This document shows, in pieces, positions 60,191 through 64,000 of a stretch of 64,000 nucleotides of DNA; position 1 is the stretch's first letter; each line of letters starts with the position of its first letter. The stretch covers positions 434,001-498,000 of the forward strand of contig NZ_WUMK01000005.1 of assembly GCF_009827055.1 (NCBI RefSeq), given 5' to 3'. The translations under genes and the position numbers were made by a program. The notes under the pieces were generated by a model. It was not told where the DNA came from. It searched no databases and saw only the letters and a program-made list of their open reading frames with translations. Origin of the DNA: Shinella kummerowiae. Its GTDB lineage: Bacteria; Pseudomonadota; Alphaproteobacteria; Rhizobiales; Rhizobiaceae.

Positions 60191-61251
60191 GCACGCTGAC
60201 CATCAACGCCATCCGCAAGAGCTACGGCGCCGTCGAGACGCTGAAGGGCATCGACATCGCGCTGGAAAGCGGCGAATTCCTCGTGCTGCTCGGGGCGTCC
60301 GGTTGCGGCAAGTCCACGCTGCTTAACATCATTGCCGGCCTTGCCGAGCCGACCAGCGGCGACATCCGCATCGGCGAGCGCTCCATCGTCGGCGTGCACC
60401 CGAAAGACCGGGACATCGCGATGGTGTTCCAGTCCTACGCGCTCTATCCCAATCTCACCGTGCACCGGAACATCGGCTTCGGGCTTGAAATGCGCAAGGT
60501 CGACAAGGCCGAGCGTGACCGCGCGGTGCACGAAACGGCGAAGCTGCTGCAGATCGAAAACCTTCTGGACCGCAAACCCGGCCAGCTTTCCGGTGGCCAG
60601 CGCCAGCGCGTGGCGATCGGCCGGGCGCTGGTGCGCAATCCAAAGATCTTTCTCTTCGACGAACCGCTTTCCAATCTTGATGCGAAGCTGCGCATGGAGA
60701 TGCGCACCGAGCTGAAGCGCCTGCACCAGATGACCCGGACGACGGTGGTCTATGTCACGCATGACCAGATCGAGGCGATGACGCTTGCAACCCGCATCGC
60801 GGTGATGCGCAACGGCCGTATCGAACAGCTCGACACGCCGGAGAAGATCTACAACCGGCCGGCGACGCTCTACGTCGCGACCTTTGTCGGCGCTCCGCCG
60901 ATGAACCTGCTGGCCGCGACTGCGGGTGAGGGGGGGCTCCAGATCGACGGCTCGGATATCGTCGTGTCGGTGCCAGGGCTGGAATCCGCCGCGCCGGGGC
61001 GCCGGCTGGTTCTCGGCATCCGCCCGGAGGCGATTGGAAAAGCCGATGGTGTCCTGTCGCTGTCGGCGCGCTGCGAGGTCGCGGAACTGACCGGCCCGGA
61101 ACTGGTCGTCACCGCGATGGTCGGAAACCAGCGTATCGTTGCAGCCCTTCCGGCCTCGACCAAACTTCAGGCGGGCGACGCGATCGTGCTCAGCGCCGAT
61201 CCCGCTGCCTTTCACGTCTTCGACGCGCAAACGGAACAGCGACTGAACTGA
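60187..61251 (+). CDS. Sugar ABC transporter ATP-binding protein (UgpC/MsmK type)
   Basis: 354 residues. Walker A GASGCGKSTLLNIIAGL, Q-loop VFQSYALYPNLTV, signature LSGGQRQRVAIGRALV, Walker B IFLFDEPLSNLDAKL, and a C-terminal TOBE/MalK-like domain. It energises the two permeases at 56524 and 57408. Last gene of the operon, ATGA overlap with the kinase gene. Confidence 0.93.
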   Translation: MSTLTINAIRKSYGAVETLKGIDIALESGEFLVLLGASGCGKSTLLNIIAGLAEPTSGDIRIGERSIVGVHPKDRDIAMVFQSYALYPNLTVHRNIGFGLEMRKVDKAERDRAVHETAKLLQIENLLDRKPGQLSGGQRQRVAIGRALVRNPKIFLFDEPLSNLDAKLRMEMRTELKRLHQMTRTTVVYVTHDQIEAMTLATRIAVMRNGRIEQLDTPEKIYNRPATLYVATFVGAPPMNLLAATAGEGGLQIDGSDIVVSVPGLESAAPGRRLVLGIRPEAIGKADGVLSLSARCEVAELTGPELVVTAMVGNQRIVAALPASTKLQAGDAIVLSADPAAFHVFDAQTEQRLN

Positions 61252-61434
61252 CGGCACCGATCCGATTCCAGCCATTCCCGCCGGACAAAACCAGAGACGG
61301 TCGTGAGCGGTGGCCGTAGCGCTAGATACTTGGCGTTATGTCCCGACTTTTCTTGTTCAAAAAACATGAGTATTAAAGTTGTGTTTTAATTGCGCGACAG
61401 CGTTTCGCGCAGCCTAGGAATAAGAGGAAAAGCT

Positions 61435-61725
61435 ATGATCGAATCCACCGCCTATCTGAGCACCGAACACGGTGCGAAATATCTGGTGCAATTGTGCAAG
61501 CACTTCGCCCACAAAGTCGACGTCACCTATTCAGACAATCATGGCGAATGCCGCTTCGACCGCGGTGTCGCCACACTGGACGCCGATGCGGAGGGTTTGC
61601 GCATGACGGTGAAGGCGGCCGATGAGGAGGGTCTTGGATGGGGCCAGTCGGTCATCGAATCGCACCTCGTCCGTTTTGCTTTCCGCGAGGAACTCGGCGC
61701 TTTCGACTGGCAGCGTCAGATTTAA
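61435..61725 (+). CDS. DUF2218 family small protein
   Basis: 96 residues. The DUF2218 pattern is seen: STEHGAKYLVQLCKHFAHKV, then ECRFDRGVATLDADAEGLRM, and SHLVRFAFREELGAFDW at the end. AGAGGAA lies 5 bases before ATG 61435. In other bacteria the family often sits near iron-siderophore genes, but none is here. Soluble, function unknown. The upstream 180-base gap contains an AT-rich stretch (61365-61390) that could be its promoter. Confidence 0.8.
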   Translation: MIESTAYLSTEHGAKYLVQLCKHFAHKVDVTYSDNHGECRFDRGVATLDADAEGLRMTVKAADEEGLGWGQSVIESHLVRFAFREELGAFDWQRQI

Positions 61726-62033
61726 CGCGGTGGACGCGGCCCCTTTCACCAGTATCACAGGCTAAGCAACTGCCGCAGCTCGATCGAAGGCTCTGCCGCC
61801 GCGGCGCTTTCCACAATCCCGGGCAAAGATGTACGACAACTGCACGGATCGCGCCGCGGACCGTGTTGTTGTCGATTGACCGAGTCATCACGGAATTCTA
61901 TCGGCTCATCTCATCGTTTCATGAATTGACGCCTTCAGCGCCCTTGACACCGAAACCTCCAAGCTGACACATTTAGTTGTCAGACATCTTACATAAATGG
62001 GGATTCCGGTTAACGGATCAAATGGAGGACCAC
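61726..62033. other. Intergenic region with candidate regulatory dyad
   Basis: About 310 bases with no convincing gene; the open frames have no ribosome site or family match. It should carry the promoter of the binding-protein gene at 62034, and the dyad at 61964 lies near its 3' end. Confidence 0.5.
61964..61983. promoter_or_regulatory. Dyad, candidate operator for the amino-acid uptake genes
   Basis: CTGACA-CATTTAGT-TGTCAG, perfect 6-bp arms, 50 bases before the binding-protein start. The right part reads TGTCAGACA, itself a near-perfect 9-bp dyad of GntR type. No regulator gene is visible next to it within the window. Confidence 0.4.
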
Positions 62034-62861
62034 ATGAAAAATCTCTTCATGCGACTGGCCGTCGGCGCCGCTTTCGTCGCAGCCGCCGTCTCGGCCCAGG
62101 CCGGCGAGACGCTTGATCGCGTTATGGAAAAGAAGGCGATGGTCGTCGCCACCAACAGCGGCTGGCCGCCCCAGAGCTATCTGGATGACAGCAACGAAAT
62201 GGTTGGCTTCGACATCGACGTGTCACGCGAGATCGCCAAACGTCTCGGTGTCGAGGTGAGCTTCGAGACCCCGGACTGGGCGACGCTGACCGGCGGCCGC
62301 TGGCAAGGCCGCTACGATCTCGGCGTCGGCTCCGTGACGCCCACCAAGGCGCGCGCCCAGGTCATCGATTTCGTCGGCATCTACTATTACAGCCCCTATG
62401 TCTACGTCGTGCACAAGGACAGCGACGCGAAGTCCGTCACCGACCTCAACGGCAAGGTCATCGGTGTCGAGACGGCGACGACATCGGAAGACTTCATCAA
62501 CCGCAAGCTGGAAATCGACGCGCCCGGCCTGCCGCCGATCGAATACAAGCTGGAGCCGGGCGAGGTTCGCACCTTCGCCGATTCCATGCTGCCCTTCGAC
62601 GACCTGCGCCTCGGCGCCGGTGTGCGTCTCGATGCGGTGATCGCGCCGGAACAGACCGCGCTCAACGCCATCAAGAACGGCTACCCGCTGCGCGTTCTCG
62701 ATGGCGACTACGCCTTCCGCGAGCCGCTCGTCGTCATCGCCGAAAAGGTCGACCCGGAATGGACCGCCAAGGTCGGCGGCATCATCGACGAGATGAAGAA
62801 GGACGGCACCCTCGGCACGCTCACCACCAAGTGGTACGGCAAGGACTACAGCGCCGATTGA
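62034..62861 (+). CDS. Amino-acid-type ABC transporter substrate-binding protein (family 3)
   Basis: 275 residues. Signal peptide to about residue 23 (AVSAQA-GET). SBP_bac_3 segments: MVVATNSGWPPQSYLDDSNE, MVGFDIDVSREIAKRLGVEV and YDLGVGSVTPTKARAQVIDF. It binds a polar amino acid, amine or opine. ATG 62034 has TGGAGGA 7 bases upstream. The FAD oxidase gene follows after a hairpin, suggesting an amine or amino acid that is oxidised after uptake. Permease genes are not within the window. Confidence 0.9.
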   Translation: MKNLFMRLAVGAAFVAAAVSAQAGETLDRVMEKKAMVVATNSGWPPQSYLDDSNEMVGFDIDVSREIAKRLGVEVSFETPDWATLTGGRWQGRYDLGVGSVTPTKARAQVIDFVGIYYYSPYVYVVHKDSDAKSVTDLNGKVIGVETATTSEDFINRKLEIDAPGLPPIEYKLEPGEVRTFADSMLPFDDLRLGAGVRLDAVIAPEQTALNAIKNGYPLRVLDGDYAFREPLVVIAEKVDPEWTAKVGGIIDEMKKDGTLGTLTTKWYGKDYSAD

Positions 62862-62870
62862 TGAACTGCC

Positions 62871-62895
62871 GGCGCGGGCGGTTTCTGCCCGCGCC
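62871..62895 (+). terminator. Intercistronic terminator/attenuator hairpin
   Basis: Perfect 9-bp stem GGCGCGGGC / GCCCGCGCC with a 7-base loop, then TTTCAT. It lies 10 bases after the binding-protein stop and 27 bases before the FAD oxidase start, so it likely ends part of the transcription after the binding-protein gene. Confidence 0.7.
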
Positions 62896-62921
62896 TTTCA
62901 TATTCGAGGGGGAGCATGCGC

Positions 62922-64000
62922 ATGGCCTATCCGGACACCTATTACAAACGAACCATGGCGGACCAGACGGCGCGCGCTACCCTTTCGGGTACGATCGAAT
63001 GCGACGCCGTTGTCATCGGCGGCGGCCTTGCTGGGCTTTCGACCGCATTGCAGCTTGCCCGCACCGGCAGGGGTGTCACGGTGCTGGAGGCCGAAAGTGT
63101 CGGTTTCGGCGCCTCCGGGCGCAATGGCGGTTTCGTTGGGCCTGGCTATGCGACGGGCGGTGACGATATCGCGCGTGTTGTCGGCAAAAACGCCGCGCGC
63201 CGTCTCCACCAGCTTTCCGTCGAAGGCATGGAGTTCATTCGCGACAACATCCAGTCGCTCGGCATCATCGATGCCAAGCCTGAGCCGGGCATCATGAGCG
63301 TGCTGCGCTACGATGACGGCGCGAGCCTCAGGGCCTATGCGGAAGAAACCCGCAAGGAATACGGATTCGAGCTCGAATACATGGACCGCGATGCCGTGCG
63401 TTCGGTTCTGAAATCCGAGCGTTATTTCCAGGCACTGCGCAACCCGAGCGCCTTCCACATGCACCCGCTCAACTATCTGCGCGCCATAGCCCAGGAAATC
63501 GAACGCCTTGGCGGACGCATCTGCGAACAATCGCCGGCGACGTCCGTGGAGCTTTCGGGTGCGGAGAAGCGGGTGAAGACGGCCGGCGGAGAGGTAAAAG
63601 CCCGCGACGTGGTGTTCACCACGGGCGGCTATACCGGCGCGCTGAACGGCAGGCTGAAGCGCTCGTTCCTGCCGATCGCCACCTATGTCATGGTCAGCGA
63701 GGAGGCACCGGACCTGATCGCCTCGGCGATCACCACCCGCAATGCAATCGGCGACAACCGCCGGGCGGGTGACTACTACCGTGTGGTCGACGACGGCCGC
63801 CGCCTGCTCTGGGGTGGGCGCATCACCACCCATGCCGCCTCGACCGCGGGCCTCGTCAAGGAACTGCGCGACGAAATGGTCGGCACCTATCCGCAGCTTG
63901 CCGGGCTCAAGACGGAACTCGCCTGGTCCGGCCTGATGTCCTATGCCCGCCACCTGATGCCCCAGATCGGGCGCATGAGCCCCGGCGTCTGGTATTGCAC
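62922..64000 (+). CDS. PuuB-like FAD-dependent amine oxidase (DAO family), 5' part
   Basis: At least 359 residues; the gene runs off the window end without a stop. The dinucleotide-binding motif VVIGGGLAGLSTALQLAR lies near residue 34, preceded by YPDTYYKRTMADQT as in gamma-glutamylputrescine oxidase (PuuB/OrdL) relatives. Further family sequence includes ESVGFGASGRNGGFVGPGYA (the SGRNGG motif) and VVFTTGGYTGALN. These enzymes oxidise secondary or primary amines or gamma-glutamylated polyamines, releasing an aldehyde and hydrogen peroxide. GAGGGGGAG ends 7 bases before ATG 62922, preferred over ATG 62916. Linked to the amino-acid binding protein upstream. Confidence 0.88.
   Translation, partial: MAYPDTYYKRTMADQTARATLSGTIECDAVVIGGGLAGLSTALQLARTGRGVTVLEAESVGFGASGRNGGFVGPGYATGGDDIARVVGKNAARRLHQLSVEGMEFIRDNIQSLGIIDAKPEPGIMSVLRYDDGASLRAYAEETRKEYGFELEYMDRDAVRSVLKSERYFQALRNPSAFHMHPLNYLRAIAQEIERLGGRICEQSPATSVELSGAEKRVKTAGGEVKARDVVFTTGGYTGALNGRLKRSFLPIATYVMVSEEAPDLIASAITTRNAIGDNRRAGDYYRVVDDGRRLLWGGRITTHAASTAGLVKELRDEMVGTYPQLAGLKTELAWSGLMSYARHLMPQIGRMSPGVWYC

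Noticed and set aside
1-64000. CRISPR arrays, tRNA or rRNA genes, insertion sequences or prophage
   Set aside because: I found no regularly spaced direct repeats, no tRNA-like cloverleaf with CCA end, no rRNA core sequence and no transposase or phage protein motif in the window.

Overview
The window is high-GC DNA, densely coded on both strands, with many 4-base start/stop overlaps. It looks like the chromosome or a large replicon of an alphaproteobacterium of the Rhizobiaceae (Rhizobium/Shinella/Agrobacterium/Ensifer group). This rests on an imuA-imuB-dnaE2 cassette with a GAAC-N7-GAAC LexA box, EcfG-type stress promoters (GGAAC-N16-CGTT), rhizobial palindromic intergenic repeats inside the phn cluster, a fused mrpA/B gene, and many ABC uptake operons. 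I see no rRNA or tRNA gene, CRISPR array, insertion sequence or prophage. Both ends cut through a gene.

Layout. 1-2.6 kb: the end of an SMP-30 protein, a GlxA-type AraC regulator, and two convergent small membrane-anchored DUF883-like stress proteins. 2.7-8.2 kb: the SOS mutasome imuA-imuB-dnaE2. 8.2-12.3 kb: a CocE-type hydrolase, a 2-hydroxyacid dehydrogenase-like protein and a small membrane protein. 12.3-18.4 kb: a polyamine-type ABC transporter with a P1 (DmpA-like) peptidase on the minus strand, diverging from its binding protein and an RpiR regulator. 18.4-22.9 kb: a cobalamin riboswitch, a 29-codon Cys-rich leader peptide and a coupled operon for a BtuFCD/FecBCD-type transporter, a pseudoazurin and a methyltransferase.

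22.9-36.1 kb: a large carbon-phosphorus lyase cluster, phnF diverging from phnGHIJKL, a hexapeptide transferase, phnC, phnD, two phnE genes, a DUF1045 protein, phnM and phnN. It carries two PHO boxes and a candidate PhnF operator. No phnP is present, and a 2H-phosphoesterase-like protein sits in the cluster. 36.1-38 kb: DNA photolyase and a YbaN-like membrane protein. 38.1-41.9 kb: a three-gene operon of an N-formylglutamate amidohydrolase-like enzyme, a DUF1704 metallopeptidase (the family of eukaryotic tubulin carboxypeptidases) and a GshB/RimK-like ATP-grasp ligase. This is the best candidate for an undescribed peptide-modification system. 43-49 kb: a Mrp/Pha cation/proton antiporter operon (fused A/B, then C to G). 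49.1-53.6 kb: a small surface-polysaccharide group (GumK-like glycosyltransferase, flippase, TupA-like ATP-grasp) and a TetR regulator.

53.8-61.3 kb: a ROK regulator diverging from a sugar ABC importer with a SIS-domain enzyme and a PfkB kinase, a layout resembling fructosamine (Amadori compound) use. A 9-bp dyad in the divergent promoter is a likely operator. 61.4-64 kb: a DUF2218 protein, an amino-acid-type binding protein and the start of a PuuB-like FAD oxidase that runs off the window.

The main themes are nutrient scavenging (polyamines, corrinoids, phosphonates, sugars, amino acids), stress and DNA damage response, and cation homeostasis. Functions are assigned by reading protein motifs and gene order; no database search was possible.
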